From assembly GCA_003963305.1 (NCBI GenBank), contig RXJR01000026.1, positions 1 to 64,000 on the forward strand: a stretch of 64,000 nucleotides of DNA, read 5' to 3'. Origin of the DNA: Candidatus Melainabacteria bacterium (GTDB taxonomy: Bacteria > Cyanobacteriota > Vampirovibrionia > Obscuribacterales > Obscuribacteraceae). How positions within the stretch are numbered: position 1 is the stretch's first letter; the number at the start of each line of letters is the position of its first letter. Under the pieces are notes generated by a model, which saw nothing but the letters and a program-made list of their open reading frames with translations, did not search any database and was not told the origin of the DNA. Positions 34,813 to 43,042 of this stretch are shown piece by piece. The translations under genes were made by a program, and so were the position numbers.

Positions 34813-36302
34813 TGCGGCGTTTTAGACTACCAAAATCATCGAACACTCAGGCAAAAATACCATTGGCTCTAATTCTCGCCTATCTTTGTCAAGCTCCTGC
34901 TTATGCTCAGCAGATAAGCCCGGCAGATGCCGGAATGCCAACCAAACTGGATGCATCTGTTTCGCAGTCAGACCAGGCTATAAGCCTGCCAGAGCTGCAA
35001 AAATTCGCATCGCAGAGTAATCCCACTTTGTTGCAAGCGAATGCCGCCATAGAGGCAGCCAGGGGGCGCGCAAAGCAAGCTGGTCTGCCACCCAACCCGG
35101 TCTTTGGCTTTGAAGGTGCCGAATGGGCCTTCCGGGGATGGAACCAAAAAGCGGAATATTTTGGCTTTTTCGAACAGACTGTGCCCTTGGGCGGCAAGCT
35201 CAAAAAAGCGCGCAAGATCTACGAACAAGAAGCCAAGCAGGCAGAGATAGAAGCTTTGGCCCAGAAGTTCAGAATTGAAAATTCAGTGTGCATAGCTTTT
35301 TATGAGGCGTTGGGTGCTCAACAGCAAGTTGACATCAACACTGAACTTTTAGGTGTCGCCCAGACGGCGACATCTACAACCTCTGAACTTTTCAACGTCG
35401 GTCAAGCCGATAAGCCAGACTTTTTGCAAGCGGAAATCGAGCTAGAAGAAGTTAAACACGATCTGGTAGTTGCTCAAAACACGTTAAACCAGAATTTGAA
35501 AGAACTTGCGGCTGTAGTAAACAGACCATTACCAGCCTCTATCCGGCTGTTAGGCGAGCTGGATGCACGTATTCCGGAATTTGACGAGAATGCCAAACTC
35601 ACAGAATTACTAAATCAGAGCCCGCAAATCAGAGCTGCCGAAGTGCAGGTAGCAAGGGCTAAGGCGGTATTAGCGAGAGCTAAAGTTGAACCATACCCGG
35701 ATATGTTTTTGCGCAGTGGTTTTGGTTACAGCTCTGAATTCCTTGATAATGGCGGATCTTCGCAATCGGGGGGAAGTCCGCCCCGCACTGGCGCGGAGAT
35801 GAATATGCAGGTTGGTTTTTCGTTGCCTCTCTGGAACCGCAACCAAGGTGGTATCGCCACAGCAAAAGCCGAATTGGTGTTTGCCCAAAATGAATACAAC
35901 AGGCTGAGACTAGGTCTGGGCATGCGTTTTGCGCAAACTCGCAATTCATATGTCAACGCCATCGACAAAGTGCGCAGGTACAAGAACGTCATTCTGCCGA
36001 AGGCAGAAGAGGCATACCGCTTGTACTTTGACAGATATAAAACGATGAGCGCCTCTTATCCACAAGTGATCATTTCACAAAGAACACTCTTCCAAGCGCG
36101 CAGACAATACATCATGGCTCTGGTTGATTTACGCCAGACAGCCACACAACTGGAAGGATTTCTCTTGACGGGCGCGCTGGATGCTCCAGCTATGCGTCAG
36201 GACACCACAGGTATGAATCAATTCGAGCTAAGCGGAGCACCAAGCGCGATTCGAACCGGACACGACAACGGTGCCGATACTGCCGGGCTTGTTATGCCTT
36301 AA
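34812..36302 (+). CDS. second TolC/CusC-like outer-membrane protein
   Basis: Start is taken at the ATG at 34812, with GGAG upstream and overlap with the previous stop; an upstream ATG at 34782 would add ten residues. The 496-residue protein has a signal peptide (about 15-33, ending AYAQ) and two OEP repeats with long Ala/Glu-rich helices (ANAAIEAARGRAKQAGLPPNPVFGF). Having two TolC-like channels in one operon with one pump is unusual. This one may serve another pump, or the multicopper oxidase pathway as CopB-type proteins do. Confidence 0.85.
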   Translation: MRRFRLPKSSNTQAKIPLALILAYLCQAPAYAQQISPADAGMPTKLDASVSQSDQAISLPELQKFASQSNPTLLQANAAIEAARGRAKQAGLPPNPVFGFEGAEWAFRGWNQKAEYFGFFEQTVPLGGKLKKARKIYEQEAKQAEIEALAQKFRIENSVCIAFYEALGAQQQVDINTELLGVAQTATSTTSELFNVGQADKPDFLQAEIELEEVKHDLVVAQNTLNQNLKELAAVVNRPLPASIRLLGELDARIPEFDENAKLTELLNQSPQIRAAEVQVARAKAVLARAKVEPYPDMFLRSGFGYSSEFLDNGGSSQSGGSPPRTGAEMNMQVGFSLPLWNRNQGGIATAKAELVFAQNEYNRLRLGLGMRFAQTRNSYVNAIDKVRRYKNVILPKAEEAYRLYFDRYKTMSASYPQVIISQRTLFQARRQYIMALVDLRQTATQLEGFLLTGALDAPAMRQDTTGMNQFELSGAPSAIRTGHDNGADTAGLVMP

Positions 36303-36313
36303 AAGGATAAAAA

Positions 36314-38149
36314 ATGAAATCGACAACTAAAATTTTGATGAAGGCTATGGTGGCAGTGAGCTTGCTGGTATCACATATGGTTACACCAGTATTTGGCACA
36401 AGCGTAAAGCATCCAAGTGGTAGCGCCCAGCAATCGAGTGGACAACCGATGGTTGTCACCCCAGATCTACCGCATCTTCCATGGAGGATGGAAAACGGCG
36501 TCAAAGTTTTCCATTTAACTGCAGAAGTTGTGGAAAGGGAATTGCTTCCGGCATCCGAGATGGGTCCAGCGAAACGAATTAAAGTCTGGGGCTATAACGG
36601 AACCGTGCCGGGCCCGACAATAGAAATCAATGAAGGCGACCATGTGCGCATCATTTTTCATAACAACCTACCGGAAGATACGACAATTCACTGGCACGGA
36701 TTTGAAGTTCCGATTGCCATGGATGGAATGCCCTTTATCAGCCAGCCTCCCGTAAAGCCTGGTAGAAGCTTCGTTTACGATTTCACGCTCCATCAAAATG
36801 GCACTTACTTTTATCACTCGCATGGCGCTATGCAAGAAATGATGGGCATGATCGGCTTATTCATCATTCATCCCAAGAAAGTCTATGCTCCTCCAGTGAC
36901 AAGGGATTTCGGCATTATCGTTCAAGAGTTTGCAGTGTTACCGAACAACGAAATTGCTAATTCCATGGCTATGGAATTTAACTGGCTGACTATTAACGGA
37001 AAAGCCGCTCCTGCCACAACACCTCTAATTTGCAAACTTGGCGATCGAGTGCGAATTAGAATAGTCAATCTCGGCATGGATCACCATCCCATCCATTTGC
37101 ACGGCAATCAATTTTTCGTCACTGGAACTGAAGGTGGTCGCATTCCTAGTTCCATTTGGTACCCTGGCAATACAGTACTCGTTGGGGTCGCCCAGGCTCG
37201 TGATATCGAGTTTGATGCAAAATACGTCGGTGATTTCATGCTTCATTGCCACTTACCACATCACATGATGAACAACATGGTATCGAGCGTGGGACCGTTG
37301 TCCCATGTCGGTCAGGGCATGCATACTGGCATGGGAATGCAAGAAGGCATGGGCATTGTTCGTGAGGGCAATGCCACCGGTGAAAATATCGGTCCAGGAT
37401 TAGGACGCGGTTTGGGGATAACCGCTGATAGAGAGCAAAATACCTCACATGTAATCGGTCATACACCAGAAAAAGTCACACCAAATGCCGAACAATCATT
37501 ATCCAGTTCGCCCTCTTTAGGCAGCGATGCAAACACGAGAACAGCCGTTGGTTACCCGCAAGATGCAACGATGATGATGCCGATGGACGCGGCTGTAGCA
37601 AAGCCTGAAAATAACGGCCTGGCGCCAGGGTGGTCGGCTGCTCTGCAAGGTATGATGTCTCTTGTACGCGTTTTACCTGCCGACAAGTACGACAAACTCA
37701 TGGCTGACATCAAAGCCGGACGCATCGACCCTGCTCAGATGAAGGGCATGCAAATGGATAACATGCCTGGCATGAACATGAATCAGGGCGACATGAAAAA
37801 CATGCCCGGCATGGATATGAAACACGACACCATGAAAAACATGCCCGGCATGAACATGAAGCACGACAACATGAAAAACATGCCCGGCATGGACATGAAG
37901 CACGACAACATGAAAAACATGCCCGGCATGGACATGAAGCACGACAACATGAAGAACATGCCCGGCATGGACATGGACATGAAGCACGACAACATGAAGA
38001 ACATGCCCGGTATGGACATGAGTGACGAAGGAAGCAAAAAAACAAAGATGCAAAAAACAACGCCCGTGAAAACCAAGCCTCCAGTGAAGAAAAAAGCCGC
38101 ACCATCAATAGAAGAACAAATGAAGCTGAACCCCAATATGAAAATGTAG
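36314..38149 (+). CDS. multicopper oxidase with Met-rich repeat tail
   Basis: This periplasmic copper oxidase (CopA/CueO-like) would oxidise Cu(I) and detoxify it. After a signal peptide, the four copper motifs are all present: H126-W-H128, H168-S-H170, H258-P-I-H261-L-H263 and H311-C312-H313 (HCHLPHHM), the full T1/T2/T3 set in a compact two- to three-domain core of about 340 residues. The C-terminal 270 residues are extra: a low-complexity linker, then seven units of about 13 residues (MKNMPGMDMKHDN) at DNA 37755-38030, then a Lys-rich tail. The Met/His repeats likely bind Cu(I). Total length 611. Confidence 0.92.
   Translation: MKSTTKILMKAMVAVSLLVSHMVTPVFGTSVKHPSGSAQQSSGQPMVVTPDLPHLPWRMENGVKVFHLTAEVVERELLPASEMGPAKRIKVWGYNGTVPGPTIEINEGDHVRIIFHNNLPEDTTIHWHGFEVPIAMDGMPFISQPPVKPGRSFVYDFTLHQNGTYFYHSHGAMQEMMGMIGLFIIHPKKVYAPPVTRDFGIIVQEFAVLPNNEIANSMAMEFNWLTINGKAAPATTPLICKLGDRVRIRIVNLGMDHHPIHLHGNQFFVTGTEGGRIPSSIWYPGNTVLVGVAQARDIEFDAKYVGDFMLHCHLPHHMMNNMVSSVGPLSHVGQGMHTGMGMQEGMGIVREGNATGENIGPGLGRGLGITADREQNTSHVIGHTPEKVTPNAEQSLSSSPSLGSDANTRTAVGYPQDATMMMPMDAAVAKPENNGLAPGWSAALQGMMSLVRVLPADKYDKLMADIKAGRIDPAQMKGMQMDNMPGMNMNQGDMKNMPGMDMKHDTMKNMPGMNMKHDNMKNMPGMDMKHDNMKNMPGMDMKHDNMKNMPGMDMDMKHDNMKNMPGMDMSDEGSKKTKMQKTTPVKTKPPVKKKAAPSIEEQMKLNPNMKM
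37755..38035 (+). repeat. 39-bp tandem repeats encoding Met-rich tail
   Basis: Seven tandem copies of a 39-bp unit (one lengthened by 6 bp) encode the MKNMPGMDMKHDN-type peptide of the multicopper oxidase. Several units are nearly identical in DNA, so copy number can change by slippage without breaking the frame. Confidence 0.85.
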
Positions 38150-38171
38150 ATAACTAGAAGGAAACGACGCC

Positions 38172-39461
38172 TTGGATTCAGATTTAAATGTCGACTTGAT
38201 CGTCCGGCTAATCACAAGCTACAAAGCCGATCCTGAATCGGTCTACAACACCTGGTTTTCAGGAAGCGACGAGCGACTGAAAGCCTTTCGCTCGATACGT
38301 TTAGGTGTAAAAAAGACCTACACCGCAATTGCCGCTGGCACATTCGGAAATGACTTTCGCGGTTCACCGCTGGAAGTGGTGATGACCGCAATTACAGAGC
38401 AAAAGCAAGTGTTTGCGGGCGCCGCGCATGCTTTCTACTGGAAGCCCAAATTGCGAATTCCGGACATTTACGAGAACGAAGACAACAAGCGAAAGTTTGG
38501 AAACTTCTTGGAGCTCTGCTATTCCAATTCAAGAGAGGATCAGATTCTGGAGCAACTTTCCAGGTTGGCGTCTCACGAGATCAAGGGACTCGGTCCAGCA
38601 GTGTCAAACATTGTTTATTTTCTGCATCCGACCATAGTTTTGCCGTTTAACACAGCCATGGTCAACGGATTCAATGTGCTGACTGGGGAGAAAATCAAGC
38701 TTGGTTCGTGGAAAAGTTATCTAGAAATGCGCGAGATTTGCGCGGAGCTGAACAGCAATCCGCAGTTGAAAAGCCTGTTATCAAAAGATTTTGGAGCGCT
38801 GGCAGGATTGCTTTTTGAAATTGGCAACGGTCGCATTGTCTTTGGTGGCAACTACGAATCTGTTTTGTCCCAGGTGAATGAGCGCGCGAAAAACATAGTC
38901 AAGACCAGACATAACGAGGTTTTATCCGAGCAGCTTGAAGAGTCAGAACACACTCAAACACAGCATTTGCTTATTAAAATTGGGCGGGCGTTGAAATTGA
39001 ATGTGCATGTTGCCAAAAACGACAGACATAAATCCTGCAACGGCGAGGCATTTGCCCAACTTACTCTGTCCGAGTTACCACTAAGAGAACGAATGCATCA
39101 GGATGTTTACGACACGATCGGCTTAATCGATGTGTTGTGGCTAAACCACGAGGGTCGCATCGTAAGCGCCTTTGAAGTGGAAAAGAGCACTTCCATCTAT
39201 TCTGGAATTTTGCGCATGGAAGACTTGATGCGTACGCTTCCCGATCACAATTGCAACTTCTTTCTTGTGGCTCCAGACAGAAGAGAAAACGAGGTGATTG
39301 CACAGTTCCAGAGACCAGCTTTTAAACAATCGTTGTCTGAAATGTCGCTGAGCTACATACCTTTTACTGAGCTTAAAACTCACTGTGAGGGATTGTGCAA
39401 ATTTGGTGATAACCACAAGATAATGCACAAGATCGCTAGGCACTGCACCTGTCCGAACTGA
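38172..39461 (+). CDS. PD-(D/E)XK-like nuclease-domain protein
   Basis: This 429-residue protein uses a TTG start at 38172 with AAGGA upstream. The N-terminal 220 residues are helical (DUF-like, no motif recognised). The C-terminal half holds IDVLWLNHEGRIVSAFEVEK (about 315-334), where Asp, then Glu-x-Glu-Lys fit the PD-(D/E)XK fold, followed by STSIYSGILRMEDLM. That combination is seen in uncharacterised restriction-endonuclease-like proteins. It sits 22 bases after the copper oxidase and 12 bases before a methyltransferase gene. A DNA-cleaving or defence role is plausible; its partner is not clear. Confidence 0.65.
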   Translation: MDSDLNVDLIVRLITSYKADPESVYNTWFSGSDERLKAFRSIRLGVKKTYTAIAAGTFGNDFRGSPLEVVMTAITEQKQVFAGAAHAFYWKPKLRIPDIYENEDNKRKFGNFLELCYSNSREDQILEQLSRLASHEIKGLGPAVSNIVYFLHPTIVLPFNTAMVNGFNVLTGEKIKLGSWKSYLEMREICAELNSNPQLKSLLSKDFGALAGLLFEIGNGRIVFGGNYESVLSQVNERAKNIVKTRHNEVLSEQLEESEHTQTQHLLIKIGRALKLNVHVAKNDRHKSCNGEAFAQLTLSELPLRERMHQDVYDTIGLIDVLWLNHEGRIVSAFEVEKSTSIYSGILRMEDLMRTLPDHNCNFFLVAPDRRENEVIAQFQRPAFKQSLSEMSLSYIPFTELKTHCEGLCKFGDNHKIMHKIARHCTCPN

Positions 39462-39473
39462 TTGAGGTTAAGC

Positions 39474-40199
39474 ATGCAGCATAATCTACCACTCGTTCAT
39501 GCAGAAGGCATAAGACTTGCTCGCACCGGTTGTGATGGCATTTTTCACGTCCGTGTGATTGATAAGGGAGCGAAAAACCGGCTTTCTTGGGACCGCTTTG
39601 TACGATTGCAGGCAGCAGCGGAACAAATAAAAACAAACTTGACGGCAGCATGCTCCGTTCTCGACGTTGGTGGCTATGAGGGCGCACTTGCGTTCTTTCT
39701 TGTCGAGAGTGGTCATTCCGTCGATGTGCTCGATCCCGAAACAACCGGGGGGACGGCAACTTGCATAAACGCTGCTGATTTCAGTTACGAGGTCGTCACG
39801 GCTGTCGATGTTCTGGAGCATATTAGTCCCGAGCAACGTCAGACTGCCATCTTTGAATGCGCTCGAGTCGCATCCAAGTTATTGGTGCTCAACTATCCTT
39901 GCCGGGAGAGCGCTCCGGCTCAGGAATTGATGCTTAAACTAACCAACAATGCTTTTGTAAGACAGCATGTTGAGTGGGAATTGCCAGATAGCAACTGGGT
40001 GGTTGGCGAGCTAGCGGAAGCGGGTTTTGACTGTCAAATTATCCCGCATACAAATCTGGGCATTTGGCTCGGTCAGTATCTTGTGCAAAATTTACTGCCC
40101 GAAGTGGCGCCAGCACTCAATGCTGCTTTGATTGCACGTCACTCGGCAGAGCCATTCAGCAGTCCGCTCTATCACCTAGTCGTCGCAATACGGGATTGA
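39474..40199 (+). CDS. class I SAM-dependent methyltransferase
   Basis: The ATG at 39474 follows GAGGTTAAG; an in-frame TTG at 39462 touches the previous stop. The 241-residue protein has SAM-binding motif I VLDVGGYEGALAFFL (about 61-75), an acidic end of strand 2 (VDVLDPE) and motif VVTAVDVLEHI (about 104-114), the Methyltransf_11-type core. No NPPY/DPPY motif of N-methylating DNA methylases is present, so it more likely acts on a small molecule, lipid or protein. It is probably co-transcribed with the nuclease-like gene. Confidence 0.78.
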   Translation: MQHNLPLVHAEGIRLARTGCDGIFHVRVIDKGAKNRLSWDRFVRLQAAAEQIKTNLTAACSVLDVGGYEGALAFFLVESGHSVDVLDPETTGGTATCINAADFSYEVVTAVDVLEHISPEQRQTAIFECARVASKLLVLNYPCRESAPAQELMLKLTNNAFVRQHVEWELPDSNWVVGELAEAGFDCQIIPHTNLGIWLGQYLVQNLLPEVAPALNAALIARHSAEPFSSPLYHLVVAIRD

Positions 40200-40245
40200 G
40201 AGACCCCGTCGACGCTCGAACGAAACATAGTTTTTATCAGAATCA

Positions 40246-40779
40246 TTAGCCGGAAGTCGGCGTTCTTACTTCGCATGAACTACCAGGGACAACACAACAT
40301 TGTTCAGAGTTATTTCGGTAATTCCACCAAACCGCAGCGCTTACCGCAAGGGTGGCAATGCCTGCACTGATCAGCTTTGCCATAGGGAGCACATTGGCAC
40401 CAAAGAGCGTCAACCAGATACCCAACATCGGCGAGCCGCAGCAACCCAAGAGAAAGCACCCGCCGCCGCAAAATAATGCTGTTAAACCGGCACTGCCAGC
40501 CGCCATGTTTCGAGCCGCAGTTGACCGGATGTCAATGTACCGCCTGAGCGAATCGGCAGCAAAAGCAAATCCTAGCGCGCATGAGTAGCCTAGTAAATAG
40601 TTCTGCGTTTGGATATAGCGATCCAACATTGAAGGCAAATTACAGCCGTCCTCGCAAACGTCCTGCGTCAGCAGCTCTGGGTACGCACTGAACCACAAGT
40701 AGTGAAGCCCGTAAGCAAGGCAAAACACTCCTACAGGCAAAAGCCACTTACCTAGCGACTTGATCGTAGTGTTCTTCAC
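40246..40779 (-). CDS. Cys-rich four-TM membrane protein
   Basis: This 177-residue inner-membrane protein has hydrophobic segments near 12-30, 62-78, 95-113 and 125-150. Cys clusters lie in the membrane (LFCGGGCFLLGCCGSP) and at the C-terminus (EQCCVVPGSSCE), with another pair outside (VCEDGCN). Cys pairs inside membrane helices suggest transport of a soft metal or thiol-disulfide transfer. The family is not recognised. It lies 37 bases downstream of the MtrA-DUF4346 gene in the same direction, so it likely shares its ArsR control. Confidence 0.6.
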   Translation of the reverse strand: MKNTTIKSLGKWLLPVGVFCLAYGLHYLWFSAYPELLTQDVCEDGCNLPSMLDRYIQTQNYLLGYSCALGFAFAADSLRRYIDIRSTAARNMAAGSAGLTALFCGGGCFLLGCCGSPMLGIWLTLFGANVLPMAKLISAGIATLAVSAAVWWNYRNNSEQCCVVPGSSCEVRTPTSG

Positions 40780-40815
40780 AGATTGCCTCCAGTCTTATGA
40801 GCAGAACACGCAGAA

Positions 40816-41934
40816 TCACAGCCACAGCCGTCGCTGCGGTTGTTGAACCGGATATGGAACGCGATCTTGTACGTATGCTTCACCAGTTACTAACGAATTG
40901 TAAGCGCGATCGAGCTCTCGACCGAGATAGGCAGCGTGATCTAGTCGGCTAACGAAATTTTTTTCAATGGACTGCATATAAATTGCTGTTGGCGTTTCGC
41001 CTTCGATAATGCAGTCTAGAACACCAGTCGGTGTATAGTGTTCGACAAGGAGCAACTTTCTTTTACTATCAGGATAGATAACAAAAAAACCAGCCGCATC
41101 TGTCACGAAGCGCTCGGTCTCGGGCGCTCGCACCACTTCTACTTTTGTAGTCTTGATTTGTTTTTCAAATGGTCCGGGATTGCGCGCGGCGCAAGCCTTG
41201 ACCTGCTCAGCTATAGCGGCAACGTCAGTGGTTCCAATCAAAGATATCAGCTCAACTTGCTCAAGGAAAAATTGCACCTGTTCTCGGCTGACGTTTTTGA
41301 GATAAGGCCGTTTGCCCTTTGCCTCGCGAATCCTCATACCGTCATCAACGCCGTGCTTAAACAGGCTTTCCATAGATTGCCCTGGCAGATGACCGACTGC
41401 TTGTTGAGTGTCATCACCACAAACAAGCAGAAAACGAATGTTGGGGTTACCAAGAGCGTTTTGAATAACGCGCTCAATGCCAAGGTTTTCCGTATGCATG
41501 GGTCCGACTACTGCCATGCCTTCTGGATTAGCTGCTCGCAATTTTTCGGCTAGATCTTCACTGTTGAGCGTAACCACGGCAACCGGCGCCGTATAACGCG
41601 ATACCTGATATTCACCAGGCAGAGGCGGCCAGCCGGCCCGCTCTTCGGGCATCTCTGTTGGACACAAATCAAGACTTTCGCTTTGTTCTGGATAGGCCTC
41701 GGCAAAAGCGTTGGCGGCAATTGCGGGATAGCAAATGGCGCAGCCAAGACAATCATACTTTTTCGCTGTAAAGTTATCGCGCGCGCGTCCTAACAAGTCG
41801 GATAGCACATCTCTACCGGGCGCGGTTAGTGCTAGCGCTTCTGTCGTCTGCTGAAAGCAACCGCAGCTATGGCACTTAGCCAAAGAGGCCGCTGTTTCAA
41901 TCTGCTCGTGTATGACATCCAGGGGGGATTGCAT
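40816..41934 (-). CDS. MtrA/DUF4346 fusion protein
   Basis: From the ATG at 41934 (AGGA upstream) this is 372 residues. An N-terminal Cys region (KCHSCGC, YDCLGCAICYP) is followed by an MtrA-like domain (SRYTAPVAVVTLNS ... EGMAVVGPMHTENLGIERVIQNALGNPNIRFLLVCGDD, about 110-200) known from the corrinoid-binding subunit A of methanogen methyltransferase. A C-terminal DUF4346 domain follows (GFFVIYPDSKRKLLLVEHY ... LDHAAYLGREL ... YVQDR). The Cys region may hold a metal or Fe-S centre. It is divergent from an ArsR repressor. Bacterial function unknown; a link to metal or methylated metalloid handling is an inference. Confidence 0.82.
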   Translation of the reverse strand: MQSPLDVIHEQIETAASLAKCHSCGCFQQTTEALALTAPGRDVLSDLLGRARDNFTAKKYDCLGCAICYPAIAANAFAEAYPEQSESLDLCPTEMPEERAGWPPLPGEYQVSRYTAPVAVVTLNSEDLAEKLRAANPEGMAVVGPMHTENLGIERVIQNALGNPNIRFLLVCGDDTQQAVGHLPGQSMESLFKHGVDDGMRIREAKGKRPYLKNVSREQVQFFLEQVELISLIGTTDVAAIAEQVKACAARNPGPFEKQIKTTKVEVVRAPETERFVTDAAGFFVIYPDSKRKLLLVEHYTPTGVLDCIIEGETPTAIYMQSIEKNFVSRLDHAAYLGRELDRAYNSLVTGEAYVQDRVPYPVQQPQRRLWL

Positions 41935-41963
41935 TAGATTTTCCTGTAGCAAACATCATAGCC

Positions 41964-41995
41964 ATTATACACTAATCAATTGAATAGTATATAAT
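41964..41995. promoter_or_regulatory. ArsR operator palindrome between divergent genes
   Basis: The two 16-base halves (41964-41979 and 41980-41995) are inverted copies with 14 of 16 positions matching (ATTATACACTAATCAA against the reverse of TTGAATAGTATATAAT). ATA...TAT-type palindromes of this size are typical ArsR/SmtB operators. It sits midway between the MtrA-like gene and the ArsR gene and includes likely -10 sequences for both. The left half recurs at 22822-22838. Confidence 0.75.
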
Positions 41996-42024
41996 GCCAA
42001 CAGATACCCCTTCGAGGTTCAAAG

Positions 42025-42399
42025 ATGGACGAACCAGACAAGTGTTGCAGCCCCAAACCGCTCTTAGAGGACCGTCCAGTCTTTTCCCTTAATCAGGCTG
42101 CTGAACTGGCAGAGCTGTTCAAGCTGCTGGCGGATGCGACACGGGTCCGGCTGCTGCAACTGCTGTTAAAACACGGCGAGATGCGAGTGTCTGAGATTTC
42201 AGGCGCGCTGGAGATGACACCGCAAGCTGTTTCAAACCAACTTCAAAAACTAGCGTATAACAATGTCGTTGCAGCCAGAAGAGCAGGCGTGAATATTCAC
42301 TACCGCGTCGTTGATCCGTGTGTTCGTGAGCTGCTTCAACAGGGTATGTGCCTTCTTGAAGATGCGCGCCAGAGCAGGAATCACGCTGATGTTGTCTGA
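42025..42399 (+). CDS. ArsR/SmtB-family metal-responsive repressor
   Basis: The 124-residue winged-helix protein has an N-terminal CC pair (DKCCSP), the core LFKLLADATRVRLLQLLL, DNA-recognition helix EMTPQAVSNQLQKL and wing RRAGVNIHYRV, and a final helix DPCVRELLQQGMCLLE with two Cys. It closely resembles the regulator at 22444-22809. Metal choice cannot be told. It is followed two bases later by an emfourin-like gene and is divergent from the MtrA-DUF4346 gene. Confidence 0.88.
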   Translation: MDEPDKCCSPKPLLEDRPVFSLNQAAELAELFKLLADATRVRLLQLLLKHGEMRVSEISGALEMTPQAVSNQLQKLAYNNVVAARRAGVNIHYRVVDPCVRELLQQGMCLLEDARQSRNHADVV

Positions 42400-42400
42400 T

Positions 42401-42772
42401 ATGAAAGTAAGTTTTCGTAAAAAGGGCGGCTTGCTAAATGCGCAGCTTGACTGTGAAATCGATTGCAACAATGTTCAGCAGCTCACTCAAGAGGAATCCC
42501 GCGAGCTAGTGGCTTTGCTGAATAAATACCGCCCGGCGTGCGCTTGCACAGATGAAAGCATTAGTGGACAGAGAAATGAATTCAGCTATCAGATCAGTAT
42601 CGATGATGGCGAGAACAGGCTGAAACTGGCATTCTGTACGGGAATGTATCTTGAAGATATCGAGCTGTGGCGCAGCGTTGAGCTGATCGAAACCCTTTGT
42701 TATCGTGCGTGTGGTGCGGAGCAAAGACCGATCTCTATCGGATGTTGCCCTAGATCGAACGTCGAGGGATAA
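42401..42772 (+). CDS. emfourin-like small protein
   Basis: From the ATG at 42401 the 123-residue protein starts MKVSFRKKGGLLNAQLDCEI, continues LTQEESRELVALLNKY and a YQISID strand, and has a helix near 85-105. This resembles emfourin, the protealysin inhibitor family, but extra Cys residues (ACACTDES, TLCYRACG, GCCPRS) are unusual for it and could bind metal. It overlaps no gene and follows the ArsR stop by one base, so it is co-expressed with the regulator. The match is pattern-based. Confidence 0.5.
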   Translation: MKVSFRKKGGLLNAQLDCEIDCNNVQQLTQEESRELVALLNKYRPACACTDESISGQRNEFSYQISIDDGENRLKLAFCTGMYLEDIELWRSVELIETLCYRACGAEQRPISIGCCPRSNVEG

Positions 42773-43042
42773 AGTTTATTATTTGCTTTTAGGCTTCCAT
42801 GAGGGCGGCGATCGTGTCAATACCCATGTTTTCGTTCAATTTTCGTCATCTCAGGCGCGCAAAGTAGGGAGAGTGGATCCTCTTCCCATGCGCTTTTTGT
42901 GCCCTTGGACATTCGTTCGGTCGACGCTAGTCAGAGTTGACTGCACACCCTTCCATTCGTAATCAGGTTGAGTCCGTGCTGGGCCGGTATCAACCTTTTT
43001 TAACGTTCTCTGTGCAAGCACAGTAACGGGCCGAAAAACGTC

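Noticed and set aside
37755-38035. CRISPR-like direct repeats
   Set aside because: The repeats have no unique spacers; they are in-frame coding tandem repeats.
37673-38136. Three overlapping minus-strand frames of 117-132 codons opposite the Met-rich repeats
   Set aside because: They are the antisense of a 39-bp tandem repeat, giving His/Val- or Cys/Arg-rich repeats. The coding evidence lies on the plus strand.
38172-40199. Classical restriction-modification system
   Set aside because: The methyltransferase has no NPPY/DPPY or Cys-PC motif of DNA methylases, so only a looser pairing is suggested.
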